Assembly: GCF_001426865.1 (NCBI RefSeq)
Contig: NZ_LMFO01000019.1
Span: 1 to 60,506 of the forward strand
DNA from: Paenibacillus sp. Root52
GTDB taxonomy: Bacteria > Bacillota > Bacilli > Paenibacillales > Paenibacillaceae
Length of the DNA: 60,506 bases
Direction of reading: 5' to 3'
Under the pieces are notes generated by a model. The model made no database searches. It saw only the letters and a program-made list of their open reading frames with translations, and was not told where the DNA came from. Each line of letters starts with the position of its first letter. Position 1 is the stretch's first letter. Of the stretch, positions 41,266 through 51,668 are shown in pieces. The position numbers were made by a program, and so were the translations under genes.

Positions 41266-43824
41266 CTAAAAATCGAAGTCACTAACTATGCCCAAATTGA
41301 TTGTGAACTGCGTTTTTTCAATGACGATATTTGTCTCAATGTCTTTTGTAATGAGGTAATAGTTACTATTCTTATCATATGGTATCGACTTTAACGCAAA
41401 GCGAAGCTTAAATGTACGCTCGTCTGGCTTATCTGATGTTCGATCACAGATGATGAGTTCCTCATTACTAATCACGCTTTCGGCATCATCCACCATGTAG
41501 ATCTTAACCGTTCGAGGAACCCGCTTGTCCTCCACTTTCTCCGTCTGGAAAAAGGTAAGGTTGAACAGGCTATTCGTGATCTTTCTGGTGGTATTTGTGA
41601 GCTTTACATCCACTTTCTCGATTTCACGACTGTTCTTTTGCCCAGCTCGAATGTTCTTAAATTGTATGAGCGGCACAACGATCTCTTGAAGACTGGCTCC
41701 CCCATGAACAAAATTAGCACCAGCACCTTGAATTTTGAAACGAATAGTCGCCTTCGGAACATAAGTGGTGATCTTATGCTCATTCTTAATTAGACTATCC
41801 ATGTTGATATCAAGGAGACCGCTTCGTTCTCCATGTTCTTGCGAGAAAAGATGTCTCCGTTTGATCTCAAACGCTTGAATACCTTCCTTTTCAATCTTGT
41901 CACTCTCTTCCAATGCATCACGTTGATAAACGAAGCCATGATCCGCAGTGATGAAAATGTTTGTACCACTCAAATCATCCTTGATGATTTTAACTATATC
42001 GTACAATTCATCAATAGCTTTCTCAGCCGCTGTGAACGTATAGACCTCGGTCGATGCCTTATCTCCCGTTGCATCAATGCTGTCGTGATAAATATATACC
42101 AGTTTCTTACCCTTGAAAGTTTCCCTGCGACCAGCCTTATTCATGTTTTTCAGCACTTGATAGTGAATGGCGGTACTATCAGCTACTGCTCCTTGTAGGA
42201 TATCAATACGATTATCTATCCCACTGGAAGATCTCCCATTGACCAATACTTTTCCACTTAGATCGATCTCCAAATTCTTATGCGGAAGAAGTGATGCCAT
42301 CCCCATCTTCGTTACAGAAGGTACGACTCCTAACAATGGCTGGATGTCGCAGGCTCCTGTTGTTTCCGAATTAAGCTTGTCCGCCAACTCTGCCGCTATT
42401 TCATAACGCAGAGCATCAGAAATGATAACAAATACCCGATCGCCATTATTGATTTTTGGTGAAACAAAACTTCTATAGAAGTCCTTTTGACTTTGGGTCC
42501 CTGGAAGCGCCCAGCTTGATTTCATCTCATCTTGCACAGCGGCGGACCAATGCGAGCTTAATTCGCTCATATACCAGCTGGTATACAGGTTCTCGACCAT
42601 GAGTTTGAGCTTCTTCAGGATTTCACTGTTCGAAATATTATCGTAAGCGAAATAGAACTTTCTGTAGTACATATCCATTTGGTGATAATCATTCACATAC
42701 GCTCGGTACATGTCCACAGCTTGCGTTCTCGGAATGCCCATGTTGTACTTCTTATGAAATTCGAACATTTTAACGGTATAAAAAAGGGCTTCATAAATGG
42801 ATTGGTACTGTTCGTAGTAATGCTTTGCTCTCCGCAAGTTAATCAGCCTCAAATATTCATCATAATCCTCTAAACGATCTTCCAAGCTGTTGGCGATATA
42901 AATAATGATGGCTCGATCAAAATATGGGAAAGTATCTGCCGCTTTGAACTTCTCAACAGGGAGCTGGTTTACGATATCCGAAAGCTTGATTTCCTTCTCG
43001 GCAATTTCAGCATACTGATCATACTTATGATAATCCGATTTATGATGCATCCAATGGTCGATGAATACCAAAGCATTTGATTTGTTCCGAGTTGCGATGT
43101 AATTTTTGATTTGTGAAAGTCGATCTTCATTTACCGCATGGCTTAGTGCAGTGACGGTCAAGTGGATGAATAATGTTTTTAATGACTTTTTAGTTGGCTC
43201 ATACTCATACCGCTCGGCTACTGCATCCCAAAACACATCTAATCCGACATACTTTGCAATCGAATCCAGATGCTTATTTTCACTGTCATCAAGCGAATCC
43301 ATCAGTACAACCTTTAGAACATCCTCAAAATCTGGGGTCTTGATGTTGCATAACGCACTCATCATCATTAGTTCAATTGTTCCTTCAGAAACCGTTTTAG
43401 CCTCAAACCCTTTAAACTTACGAAGCCTATCCTTACTTCCAAAAAACTTCTCGTATTTTTTAACTGCTCCTCGAAATGAAGGATCAATACTCAGTTCATT
43501 CATAATGAGGGATATCTTGTCCGCATAAAAGGTCTTCGAGTACAGAATCGTATCCAATAACCAATTGTCTTCCATACTCATATCCAGATTGGAATAGACC
43601 AAATAATTAGATGTTGGATCCTCTTCTTCAAGCAAGACCTTTGTATAGAAGTTGTTATCTTCGTTCAATATATGGACCTTGACACCCTCTAAGCCTATTT
43701 CATGTAAATATTCAGCAAACTCCTGGTCTTTATCGAACCAGAAGATAATCTTCCTTTGTTCGCCTTCATTAAGTGGCTGAAGGAAAGCCTCTTGCAGTGC
43801 CTTTGCCACTTCATCCATATTCAT
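41266..43824 (-). CDS. pglZ: PglZ, alkaline-phosphatase-fold protein of type 1 BREX
   Basis: This 852-aa protein has ATG 43824 with AAAGGTG upstream. The core contains metal-site motifs of the PglZ/alkaline-phosphatase fold: DRVFVIISDALRYEIAAELA and NIFITADHGFVYQRD, with an upstream Gly/Ser-rich stretch after LLGVVPSVTKMGMASLLPH. The N-terminal 350 residues are helical. PglZ is a universal BREX component that forms complexes with other Brx proteins. It is separated from pglX by a terminator-like hairpin, so its expression may be reduced or have its own promoter. Confidence 0.93.
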   Translation of the reverse strand: MNMDEVAKALQEAFLQPLNEGEQRKIIFWFDKDQEFAEYLHEIGLEGVKVHILNEDNNFYTKVLLEEEDPTSNYLVYSNLDMSMEDNWLLDTILYSKTFYADKISLIMNELSIDPSFRGAVKKYEKFFGSKDRLRKFKGFEAKTVSEGTIELMMMSALCNIKTPDFEDVLKVVLMDSLDDSENKHLDSIAKYVGLDVFWDAVAERYEYEPTKKSLKTLFIHLTVTALSHAVNEDRLSQIKNYIATRNKSNALVFIDHWMHHKSDYHKYDQYAEIAEKEIKLSDIVNQLPVEKFKAADTFPYFDRAIIIYIANSLEDRLEDYDEYLRLINLRRAKHYYEQYQSIYEALFYTVKMFEFHKKYNMGIPRTQAVDMYRAYVNDYHQMDMYYRKFYFAYDNISNSEILKKLKLMVENLYTSWYMSELSSHWSAAVQDEMKSSWALPGTQSQKDFYRSFVSPKINNGDRVFVIISDALRYEIAAELADKLNSETTGACDIQPLLGVVPSVTKMGMASLLPHKNLEIDLSGKVLVNGRSSSGIDNRIDILQGAVADSTAIHYQVLKNMNKAGRRETFKGKKLVYIYHDSIDATGDKASTEVYTFTAAEKAIDELYDIVKIIKDDLSGTNIFITADHGFVYQRDALEESDKIEKEGIQAFEIKRRHLFSQEHGERSGLLDINMDSLIKNEHKITTYVPKATIRFKIQGAGANFVHGGASLQEIVVPLIQFKNIRAGQKNSREIEKVDVKLTNTTRKITNSLFNLTFFQTEKVEDKRVPRTVKIYMVDDAESVISNEELIICDRTSDKPDERTFKLRFALKSIPYDKNSNYYLITKDIETNIVIEKTQFTINLGIVSDFDF

Positions 43825-43848
43825 TAGTTATCAACACCTTTACAATCA

Positions 43849-43890
43849 GGCTAAAAAACAGGGATATACCAAACTTAACTGGCATACCCC
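43849..43890 (-). terminator. Terminator-like hairpin between pglX and pglZ
   Basis: On the minus strand GGGGTATGCCA pairs (with wobbles) with TGGTATATCCC, followed by TGTTTTTT. It lies inside the BREX gene run and could split it into two units or act as an attenuator. Confidence 0.6.
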
Positions 43891-43903
43891 CATTGTAACC
43901 AAA

Positions 43904-46900
43904 TTATTTGATTGGAGCGAGTAAGCCATCAAATTTAGCGTAGTTTACAGCAACGCCGTCATCGAGATCTATTTCAATCTGCATGTCTGCCATGTGATGG
44001 AGTTTTTCATCGTATGCTCGTAGTTCCTCGATTTTCAAGTCAAGTGACTTTAGTTCTTTCTTCGCATTGCTGATTTCTTTAGTATTTCCATCTCCCTCGA
44101 TAATGCTAAGGAGGGTTTTCTTTTCTGCATCAAGCCGAACTTGAAGTTCATGCAAGTAGTCTATTCTTATTCTTGATAGTGTTGTTTTATCGTATCGATG
44201 CATGTAAATTAAGCAATTGAATGCCTTCTGCTTTCCTGAGGTGAATAGCCAGTAAACTGGTCTCTTATTATATAATTGGACATGATCCTTGAAGAAATCG
44301 TTCATGAAATAACGGCGTACTGTATCAATAGTTGTTTCCGCATTTCTACGTCCAATTGCATCCGATATATAATCCAAATTTTCTTTAAGTGTTTCTTCAC
44401 CAAATGTCATCCGAGTGAAATCTACAAATCTTGTAACAATATCGTCCACAAAATAAGCACCTGGCAAGACTGGAAGGATATTATCTTGATCCGCTGGGAA
44501 TGTTTTATATCTTGAAGGATCGAATTCTCCACCAGCATAGATAAGACCTTCTTCATCGAGTGAATATCGACCGAAAGAACAGCCAATGGCATAAGAAATA
44601 AAACTTTTGATGTCACGTTCCAAATTGGCTATTCGAATGGAAACGTCTTTTGCATCAACTTCTGGCGTTAGTTCATCTTGTAAACCATATATTTCAATGA
44701 ATATTCGATTCAGTTCTTCTTCATTTACTTTTAACAGGTTAAACTGTTGTTTTGTATACATTTCGAATTGTTTATATGAGATTTCAATTGTCGATGATTT
44801 CCCTTTATATATTAATAAAGGATGCTGTCCAAAATCCCATGAGGTTTCGTAAAAATCCCATTCCATTTTAGAAATTTTTATATTTTGTATAACAATATTT
44901 GAGATTTTTGAATTATTTAATACCTTTTCATTTATAGGAAGTATGGATATATCGCCTGATAAAAATGATAACGTTGGGCTAATAAACTTTAAGAGTATAG
45001 TAACAACAGAACTATTTAAAAAACCTAATAGTTCATAGATATTTCCTTCTGGGAAAACTGCTGGACCTGTAGTATCAAAGATAAAGCCTTTATCATTTAG
45101 CCTAAAACTAATATCACCCGATGAAACCCCTGACCAAGCAAGCATTGGCTTAAAATAAAAACTCTCACTTCTTATTTCTTTAGTGTACGATCCACCATTA
45201 TATTTTTTTACAATTGAATCCTTTAGTTCCTTTCCATTATTAAACCAATTGATAAAGTAATCCCTATTCCCATACCATCTTCTGAATCCTCCTCCCTTTG
45301 ATAGCGGAAACCATTTCGCACTACTTTCAATAGATTTTTCACTATTTTCTCCAAAAATAGATGATTTATTGAACTCAACCTCGTACCAAAGTCTTAGGAA
45401 CCTATTATTATCCATAGTTACCAAACCTTTTCGAGGTTTCCCGAAATGTTCAACTTTATATTTTGAACTAAATGTATTTATTATATTATCACTCACCCAA
45501 TAAGCAATCGGACTTCCAGGTATTTTACGAAAGTTTTCTTGGTTAAATGAATAGCGATAAGGAACAGATGAATTTTGAACGGCTTCCATTGCCTTTACTT
45601 TCTTATCTTTCGCCGTTCTATCTTCAATCATCCGTAAATAAGTACCTTTACTTTCTGAAACCTTAGCGTTTCTCAACACAAAAGCCGTCGATTGAACAAT
45701 TTCCCCTCCAATTTCTTCAAAAGCTCTCGGTCCTAAATGCAACATATTCTCGATGAATTTGTTTTGAATAACCTTCTCTCTCAACTTCTCATAGCTGGAC
45801 AAAAACATCCATGAGTGCTGATTAATGCTTGCATAAAATCCGTTTTTCTTTAGATAGTAGTCCACTTCCATAAAAGCGGCGAACAGATCGGATTTTGAGT
45901 CTGGATAGTTCCTTTTTAGGTAATCTGACAATTCTTTATTCATGCTTCCTAAACCCATGTATGGTGGATTTGTAACGAGAATATCATATTGCTGTCTCAT
46001 GATATTCGTTTGTTTAATTAATTTCGGAAGTAAGGATAATGTGTTTTCCCGTTGCTCTATTTCGAATAAGTCCTCTACGGGTGCTGATTCAAACACATGT
46101 AATCTACTTTCTAAATAAGCTGTATCATGCTCAGTAACTTTTATAAGTGAGCCAATTGCTTTGGCATTTCGGTATTGTTCGAAAAATGCATTCATTGTGT
46201 CTAACTGTTCGATGCTTTCGCCCGCTATATACTTAATATCATCAACTGTCCATCCATTTGTTTCTTGTACCGATGCCAAGTTAAGCATCAGTCCATCCCT
46301 TTCTATGCTTCTCAAGAAACGTCTGTTGTATTCTAATGCTTTCATGACGACAGAGAAACTTGCAAGCTGATACGCACGGTCATCAATGTCCAATCCGTAT
46401 AAATTTTTTTCGATAATAAGACGTGGAATTTCACGCTCCATGTAACCACATTTAATGTAAATTTCATAAAGGACATCAAACATATACACTAATATATGGC
46501 CGCTACCCATTGCAGGATCGAAACACTTGATATCTTCGACGTTCAACTCTTTACTCACATACGGAGCGATTTTTTTTTGGAATTTTTCTTGTTCATTTAC
46601 CAAATAAAATTCCCATCCACTGATCAAGTCACCATGTTCTGGATGGGCTTCAACCCAGTAACGTCCAAGCGAATTTTGCACCATATAGCGGACAATCCAA
46701 TCAGGAGTAAAAAGCTGAGTAGCAAAAGGAATTTCTTCCGCCTTATATTTATTTCTCTCCTTAAATACCCGATCCTTTTCTTCTGAAATGTAGTATTGGT
46801 ATAACCATCCGATCACTTCGATTTTCACCCAATTTTCTTCTGGAAGAACTTCCGTATCTGTCATTTGAGAAATAAATGAACCCGTCCCAAGTAAACCTTC

Positions 46901-47437
46901 TGGAAAGAGGATCTCCGTGTAGTCCTCGATTGTTTCGAACATAAACGGCATGTAACTGTTTAAATAGTTACAATGCATCTTGATCAAATATTTGAACAGC
47001 TCGTCTGTCTCGTTGTTCATTTTGAGTTCATATATACGCTCATTATCAAGATCCAAACCAAGTGAAAGTGCCTCCTTCATCATATCTGGCTCAGCACTGT
47101 CCGCATGTAAAGAAGAGAGAACACGCACTTTTGTCGGGAGATAATCGTTTACTTCCATAAATCTCAATGCTGTAAAGCGGTTAAACCATGTATAGGCCAC
47201 TTCCTCTACAACTTGCTTATAGCCTATTTCCTTTATTCGGTTAATAAGTCTCCCCCGTTGTATCTTTTCAGTTGCAGTTAACTGTTTACCATCGATATAA
47301 ATCGCATCTGAACTTTCAAACTGTGCCTTCTTAATGTTTTCTTCCGTAATCCCTATTTTAAAAGCCTTTGCTTTTACTTTCTCAATCAATTCTTTACGAG
47401 CATTTGTCGCAAAGTTTTTCAATGCTGTCTTATTCAT
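43904..47437 (-). CDS. pglX: PglX, BREX adenine-N6 DNA methyltransferase
   Basis: This 1177-aa protein starts at ATG 47437. The methyltransferase core has the SAM site FDPAMGSGHILVYMFDVLYE and the adenine-specific catalytic motif NPPYMG (within YDILVTNPPYMGLG). N-terminal helices (about 1-220) and a long C-terminal target-recognition half follow, with a coiled segment near the end (IRIDYLHELQVRLDAEKKTLLS, ELKSLDLKIEELRAY). PglX marks host DNA at one strand of an asymmetric site so that BREX spares it. The length is normal for Firmicute PglX. The central stretch (about 44.8-45.7 kb) is noticeably more AT-rich, consistent with a swapped specificity region. Confidence 0.95.
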   Translation of the reverse strand: MNKTALKNFATNARKELIEKVKAKAFKIGITEENIKKAQFESSDAIYIDGKQLTATEKIQRGRLINRIKEIGYKQVVEEVAYTWFNRFTALRFMEVNDYLPTKVRVLSSLHADSAEPDMMKEALSLGLDLDNERIYELKMNNETDELFKYLIKMHCNYLNSYMPFMFETIEDYTEILFPEGLLGTGSFISQMTDTEVLPEENWVKIEVIGWLYQYYISEEKDRVFKERNKYKAEEIPFATQLFTPDWIVRYMVQNSLGRYWVEAHPEHGDLISGWEFYLVNEQEKFQKKIAPYVSKELNVEDIKCFDPAMGSGHILVYMFDVLYEIYIKCGYMEREIPRLIIEKNLYGLDIDDRAYQLASFSVVMKALEYNRRFLRSIERDGLMLNLASVQETNGWTVDDIKYIAGESIEQLDTMNAFFEQYRNAKAIGSLIKVTEHDTAYLESRLHVFESAPVEDLFEIEQRENTLSLLPKLIKQTNIMRQQYDILVTNPPYMGLGSMNKELSDYLKRNYPDSKSDLFAAFMEVDYYLKKNGFYASINQHSWMFLSSYEKLREKVIQNKFIENMLHLGPRAFEEIGGEIVQSTAFVLRNAKVSESKGTYLRMIEDRTAKDKKVKAMEAVQNSSVPYRYSFNQENFRKIPGSPIAYWVSDNIINTFSSKYKVEHFGKPRKGLVTMDNNRFLRLWYEVEFNKSSIFGENSEKSIESSAKWFPLSKGGGFRRWYGNRDYFINWFNNGKELKDSIVKKYNGGSYTKEIRSESFYFKPMLAWSGVSSGDISFRLNDKGFIFDTTGPAVFPEGNIYELLGFLNSSVVTILLKFISPTLSFLSGDISILPINEKVLNNSKISNIVIQNIKISKMEWDFYETSWDFGQHPLLIYKGKSSTIEISYKQFEMYTKQQFNLLKVNEEELNRIFIEIYGLQDELTPEVDAKDVSIRIANLERDIKSFISYAIGCSFGRYSLDEEGLIYAGGEFDPSRYKTFPADQDNILPVLPGAYFVDDIVTRFVDFTRMTFGEETLKENLDYISDAIGRRNAETTIDTVRRYFMNDFFKDHVQLYNKRPVYWLFTSGKQKAFNCLIYMHRYDKTTLSRIRIDYLHELQVRLDAEKKTLLSIIEGDGNTKEISNAKKELKSLDLKIEELRAYDEKLHHMADMQIEIDLDDGVAVNYAKFDGLLAPIK

Positions 47438-47476
47438 TTGTACTTTTCACCAACCTATATTGGAATATATTATAGT

Positions 47477-47511
47477 CAGAGATGCCGTGGCCATAGACCA
47501 CGGCATCTCTG
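47477..47511. other. 14-bp perfect hairpin between brxC and pglX
   Basis: CAGAGATGCCGTGG and its exact complement flank a seven-base loop, directly after the brxC stop. No T run follows on the transcribed strand, so mRNA processing or stability control fits better than termination. Confidence 0.6.
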
Positions 47512-47513
47512 AT

Positions 47514-50500
47514 TTAATCAATAAACTCGATTTGTTTGTTGCTCTTAATAATCTGTTTTAGCTTTGCCGATAATGTGTCCAACAACATATCTACCTCTGC
47601 TTCTGTACGCAAAGTCTTAGTAGCAAGCAGATCATTCACTTTTACTCGCTCTCTCTGAGAAACGTTTACTATAACTGGAGATTTATCTCCCTCTCCAACT
47701 ATTGTAACTGGCAGTTCCACTCTTTGCTTCTCTTCAAACTCACGAATTTCACGGTTAATAATGAGTTCTTGTTTGTCTTTGAATGCTGAACTTTGTGATA
47801 TTGATGCATCCACCTTAAAGATATCGACAAGGTTATTCATTCCGTTGAATAGATCTTCGTAATATGCTTGAATTCGTTCTTTCGTCTCTTCGGATACACC
47901 ATCTTCAATAGCACGTAACGTAAGATGATTCAGATCTAATTGAATAATATTTTTCGCCGCTACCTTCTTTTCTTCAAGAACAGCCTGAATCTGCTCATCG
48001 ATCTTATTCACAAGCTCAGGAATATCCTTGATTTTGCGATATGGCAGTACTTCCGTTAAGATCTCTTGCAGTTTCTCTGCATAACCTTTGATCTCGTAAC
48101 CTGATAAATAAACATCGTTTTCTTTGTATTTCTCAATTGCTCGAAGTCCTTTGTCAAAGATATCTTTTTGGGAAGCGAAAAAACTCCGAATATACGTTAC
48201 GTCCTCTTCCCAATCCAATATGCTATCTTCTAAATCACGTAGCTTGGTGAAAAAGGATACATTGTCTAATCCCTTTGTAAACTCGCCGAAGTATTCAAGA
48301 CCTTTGTCCAAAAGACTGCCACCAGGATATTTTCTTCCCTCATAGCGGCTCTTGAGTGCTTTTATCTCCATTACTTGCTGATCAATAAGATGACGAATAT
48401 CCTTAATCAGACCATCTTCATCGTCTGCCACATCTGTTTTATTAAATACTTGCTTGCAGATATTTTTCGCAACCTTCAATAACCCCTCATCAACGATGAT
48501 ACGCTTCACTATGATTACTCGATCAACGTCACTTGCTTTGGTTAAAGCATTAACGGTATTCCCATCTTCTGGCTCCAAGTATTCAGAATTAAGCCGTAAG
48601 CGAATCCTTTGTTCCTTCATTAACTCTGCAATCAAACCCGATATGTCGAGATCCTTCCAACCATATGGTTTATCCTTATAACGATCCGATACTGTTTTTA
48701 CTCGTATTTGTTTTTGGATACTATCCTGTAAGCTGATAAAGTCCAAGACTTCCTTTACTGCCAGCTCATTTGCATTCGACGATCCACCATCAATGGTCAA
48801 TTGCTCATTACTCCTTCTTAGAATCGAAATGAGATCCTTTTCCGACTCCAAGAAGGTCTTAACATAGCCAAGCTTCGTGTAGACGTTTTCGACTAATGAC
48901 AGGAATCCAGCGTTTATCCGCTCTTTGACCGTAGAACCCTTGATCTCCGCTTTATTACCATTGATGTAGAATGTACCGCCCTTGATCGATTCCTCCAGCA
49001 TATCTCTTACTCGACGTTTACGATCTCTTGCTTCAGCTTGTTTATTATTCAGGATATTCTGAATACTCTCTGCAAGTTGTGTCGGATTTTTCTTCTTCCG
49101 ATACTCCTCGATTTTGAGAACCTCTTCCATTTCCTCAACATATGCCTCACTCGCACCCAGTTTAAGAATCATCTCGCCTGTGCCCGACGACATAAGCATC
49201 AGCTCTTGTTCGGATTTAGCATAGTGATCAGACAGCGGCGAGAGGATATTGATTCCAATACTCGATGTTTGATTACCGATATTCTTCTCGTCCATCTTCT
49301 GGTTATAAGAGAACTGGTAATGAGCCGAATAGCGGTATCTCTTGTCATCATATAGGTCTTGAAAAATGTAATTAGCAAGCTCACGCTTGAGAACATCCTC
49401 TTCAATCTTCATTGCCTTGATCTCACGGTTAATATCCTGCTCATCGTCCGTCAAGAACAGGTAGAATTCACCATTCTTCTGTATGAGCGTTTGTGAAATC
49501 AGTTTTCGGAGAGCTACCTTGATCTTCTCCTTCAAAGCCAACTTATCCTCATCGATCTGTGTGACCATGAGCGTTGCGATATTATCGATATTGGCAGGGA
49601 GTTCTTTGATGTATTTAATCATGAACAGCACTTTCAGCAGTTCCATGTTGAACTCATCATCACGTAATGCAGGGTTTTCATATGCTCCATCTATTACACG
49701 AGAAATAGAAGGATTTAGAAATTCTTTAATCGTTTCATAAAAGGCATAGAACGGGATCAATGTACCTTCTTCTGCATTCTTGAAACGTAGACTCGATTCT
49801 TTAAAAGCAGAAAGCATAGAACGCTCACCTTCTGATAAACTCTTACCAGAACTACCATGCTTACGTACTTGCTCAAAAACATTTTGCAAAAGTTTAAACT
49901 GATACGGAAGAAACGGATATACATCCACAAACTCCAAATCATTTTCAAAGCCACGTAAATCCGCCGTGCTCTCCTTGAAGCTAATGAGATTCTTGAGTGT
50001 TGCACTCTTCTCATGGTGAAGAAGCTTTAATTTATCAGCAACATGCTCCTTCTTTTCGAGAATCCGTTTCTTGATAACCTCATCAACCGATATCGATGAA
50101 AGCGATAGTCTGGTATCGAAACGTCCTTGAATACGAGAGAAGTCATCACCTTTCACCTTCACAATACTGTCAATACTCTCCTGCGAAGTGACCATAATCC
50201 ACACCTTGCCTGAGCAATGCGTTCCGAGATCCTCCGCCAACGTTTGCAAGTTAAGCATCAGTTGTCTACTGTCCCCTATGTATTGACCAATCTCATCGAC
50301 CAGGAAAATGAGGTGGAAGTTGCTCCCCTTCTGAGCGATGTACTCTTTTACGTCCTTCGAGAATTTTTCGATGCTGATCTCAAAGTTATTTACACCATTC
50401 TCGAACCAGTTTCGAGCAGTATCTTCGGACATCGAAGTAACCTTTGTCAATGCTCCGATCACATAATCAGCGTCAAAATAGAAGGTGTTTCTACGGTCAA

Positions 50501-51080
50501 CCCATTCTTCACCTGCCGCCTCTTTAAACTCACGCTTAAAGTCCTCATACACACCTTCTTTGGTCAGGTACTTTTCCATCTCTGCCACACCAGGGATATC
50601 ACCATAAAAACCCATATGCTCGTAGAAGACTTTCGTGAATACACGGAGGATGGCATCCTCTTTAGACTTGTTATCCAATGAGCTTTTCGAATCAATATTG
50701 AACAGGATAACCTCTGTTTCCACGTTAGAAGTTCTTTTCATATTAGCGAGAACAATTGGATCTTGAATTTTATCGACAAAAAAATCGACTGCACGTTTAT
50801 CTTTCGCCTTCTTGTTTTCAAGCAAGTAAGCAAGTATCTTTAAAAAATGTGATTTACCCGAACCAAAAAAGCCCGAAATCCAAACGCCCATTTTATCTGT
50901 ATTTCCATCGATGCCTTGCTGATAATTCTCATAAAACTTAGATAAGTGCTTATTAAGTTCCCGTGTTACGACATACTCATCGAGTTCCTGATAAATGTTA
51001 TTTTCATCGGTCTGAGCGACCTTAATTACGCCTTTAATACTACGTTCAATGTCTTTCACGAACATGTCTTTGATTAACAC
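47514..51080 (-). CDS. brxC: BrxC, large ATPase of type 1 BREX
   Basis: This 1188-aa protein starts at GTG 51080 with GAGGGGGA upstream. Walker A is GFFGSGKS (residues 70-77) and a Walker B-like FHLIFLVDEIGQYIG follows near residue 265. The rest is long and helical with several coiled stretches, typical of BrxC/PglY. It is an essential BREX protein thought to form multimeric complexes with BrxB and PglZ. It follows brxB by 18 bases. Confidence 0.94.
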   Translation of the reverse strand: MLIKDMFVKDIERSIKGVIKVAQTDENNIYQELDEYVVTRELNKHLSKFYENYQQGIDGNTDKMGVWISGFFGSGKSHFLKILAYLLENKKAKDKRAVDFFVDKIQDPIVLANMKRTSNVETEVILFNIDSKSSLDNKSKEDAILRVFTKVFYEHMGFYGDIPGVAEMEKYLTKEGVYEDFKREFKEAAGEEWVDRRNTFYFDADYVIGALTKVTSMSEDTARNWFENGVNNFEISIEKFSKDVKEYIAQKGSNFHLIFLVDEIGQYIGDSRQLMLNLQTLAEDLGTHCSGKVWIMVTSQESIDSIVKVKGDDFSRIQGRFDTRLSLSSISVDEVIKKRILEKKEHVADKLKLLHHEKSATLKNLISFKESTADLRGFENDLEFVDVYPFLPYQFKLLQNVFEQVRKHGSSGKSLSEGERSMLSAFKESSLRFKNAEEGTLIPFYAFYETIKEFLNPSISRVIDGAYENPALRDDEFNMELLKVLFMIKYIKELPANIDNIATLMVTQIDEDKLALKEKIKVALRKLISQTLIQKNGEFYLFLTDDEQDINREIKAMKIEEDVLKRELANYIFQDLYDDKRYRYSAHYQFSYNQKMDEKNIGNQTSSIGINILSPLSDHYAKSEQELMLMSSGTGEMILKLGASEAYVEEMEEVLKIEEYRKKKNPTQLAESIQNILNNKQAEARDRKRRVRDMLEESIKGGTFYINGNKAEIKGSTVKERINAGFLSLVENVYTKLGYVKTFLESEKDLISILRRSNEQLTIDGGSSNANELAVKEVLDFISLQDSIQKQIRVKTVSDRYKDKPYGWKDLDISGLIAELMKEQRIRLRLNSEYLEPEDGNTVNALTKASDVDRVIIVKRIIVDEGLLKVAKNICKQVFNKTDVADDEDGLIKDIRHLIDQQVMEIKALKSRYEGRKYPGGSLLDKGLEYFGEFTKGLDNVSFFTKLRDLEDSILDWEEDVTYIRSFFASQKDIFDKGLRAIEKYKENDVYLSGYEIKGYAEKLQEILTEVLPYRKIKDIPELVNKIDEQIQAVLEEKKVAAKNIIQLDLNHLTLRAIEDGVSEETKERIQAYYEDLFNGMNNLVDIFKVDASISQSSAFKDKQELIINREIREFEEKQRVELPVTIVGEGDKSPVIVNVSQRERVKVNDLLATKTLRTEAEVDMLLDTLSAKLKQIIKSNKQIEFID

Positions 51081-51098
51081 AAGTCTTCCCCCTCTGGT

Positions 51099-51665
51099 TT
51101 AATCCACTAAACGGAATGCTCTATAATAGTTGTCGTCTTTAAAACGATCGAATAAGCGTAATGATAATCCATCGTACTTCCCTGGGAAAAACATGATAAC
51201 AGGTGTCTTGTCTAAAACTTCCTGAAGGTTGTTCAATATATTGTGGGAACGTACAAACGGATATACCTTACCCACACCTGTGATGAGTACGACATTGTGA
51301 TCCTGCATCTGATCCTTGATCTTTTGCAGAAATATTTCAGGCTTTGCAAAGTTAGCCATCGCTTTAAACAAGGCATCCTTGCCCTGTTTTTCTTCCATTT
51401 GAGGAATTCGATCATAGATCCGTTTCTCTTTGGCAATCTCAATGAGCATCTTATATAAATCGAACTCAATAAGTTTGCGTCCAGAACCTTCGTGACTGAA
51501 CTCCTTCAATACGTGAGGGATATAATCCCGAACCAGCAGTTCGTTCTCAGCCTCATAATCAAACACATAGAAGCTAATTTCGTTTCCCAAGCCTCTGCCC
51601 TCAATGAACTTATCTTCCCTGATTTTCGGTATTATTTTATCAAGCCTACTTTTAATATTCGCCAT
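51099..51665 (-). CDS. brxB: BrxB, type 1 BREX protein (DUF1788)
   Basis: This 188-aa protein has ATG 51665 after GAGGT, three bases after brxA. The sequence matches the DUF1788 pattern, including RLDKIIPKIREDKFIEGRGLGNEISFYVFDYEAE, VVLITGVGKVYPFVRSHNILNNLQ and PVIMFFPGKYDG near the end. BrxB is required for type 1 BREX and links BrxC and PglZ. Its place between brxA and brxC is the canonical order. Confidence 0.92.
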   Translation of the reverse strand: MANIKSRLDKIIPKIREDKFIEGRGLGNEISFYVFDYEAENELLVRDYIPHVLKEFSHEGSGRKLIEFDLYKMLIEIAKEKRIYDRIPQMEEKQGKDALFKAMANFAKPEIFLQKIKDQMQDHNVVLITGVGKVYPFVRSHNILNNLQEVLDKTPVIMFFPGKYDGLSLRLFDRFKDDNYYRAFRLVD

Positions 51666-51668
51666 ACG

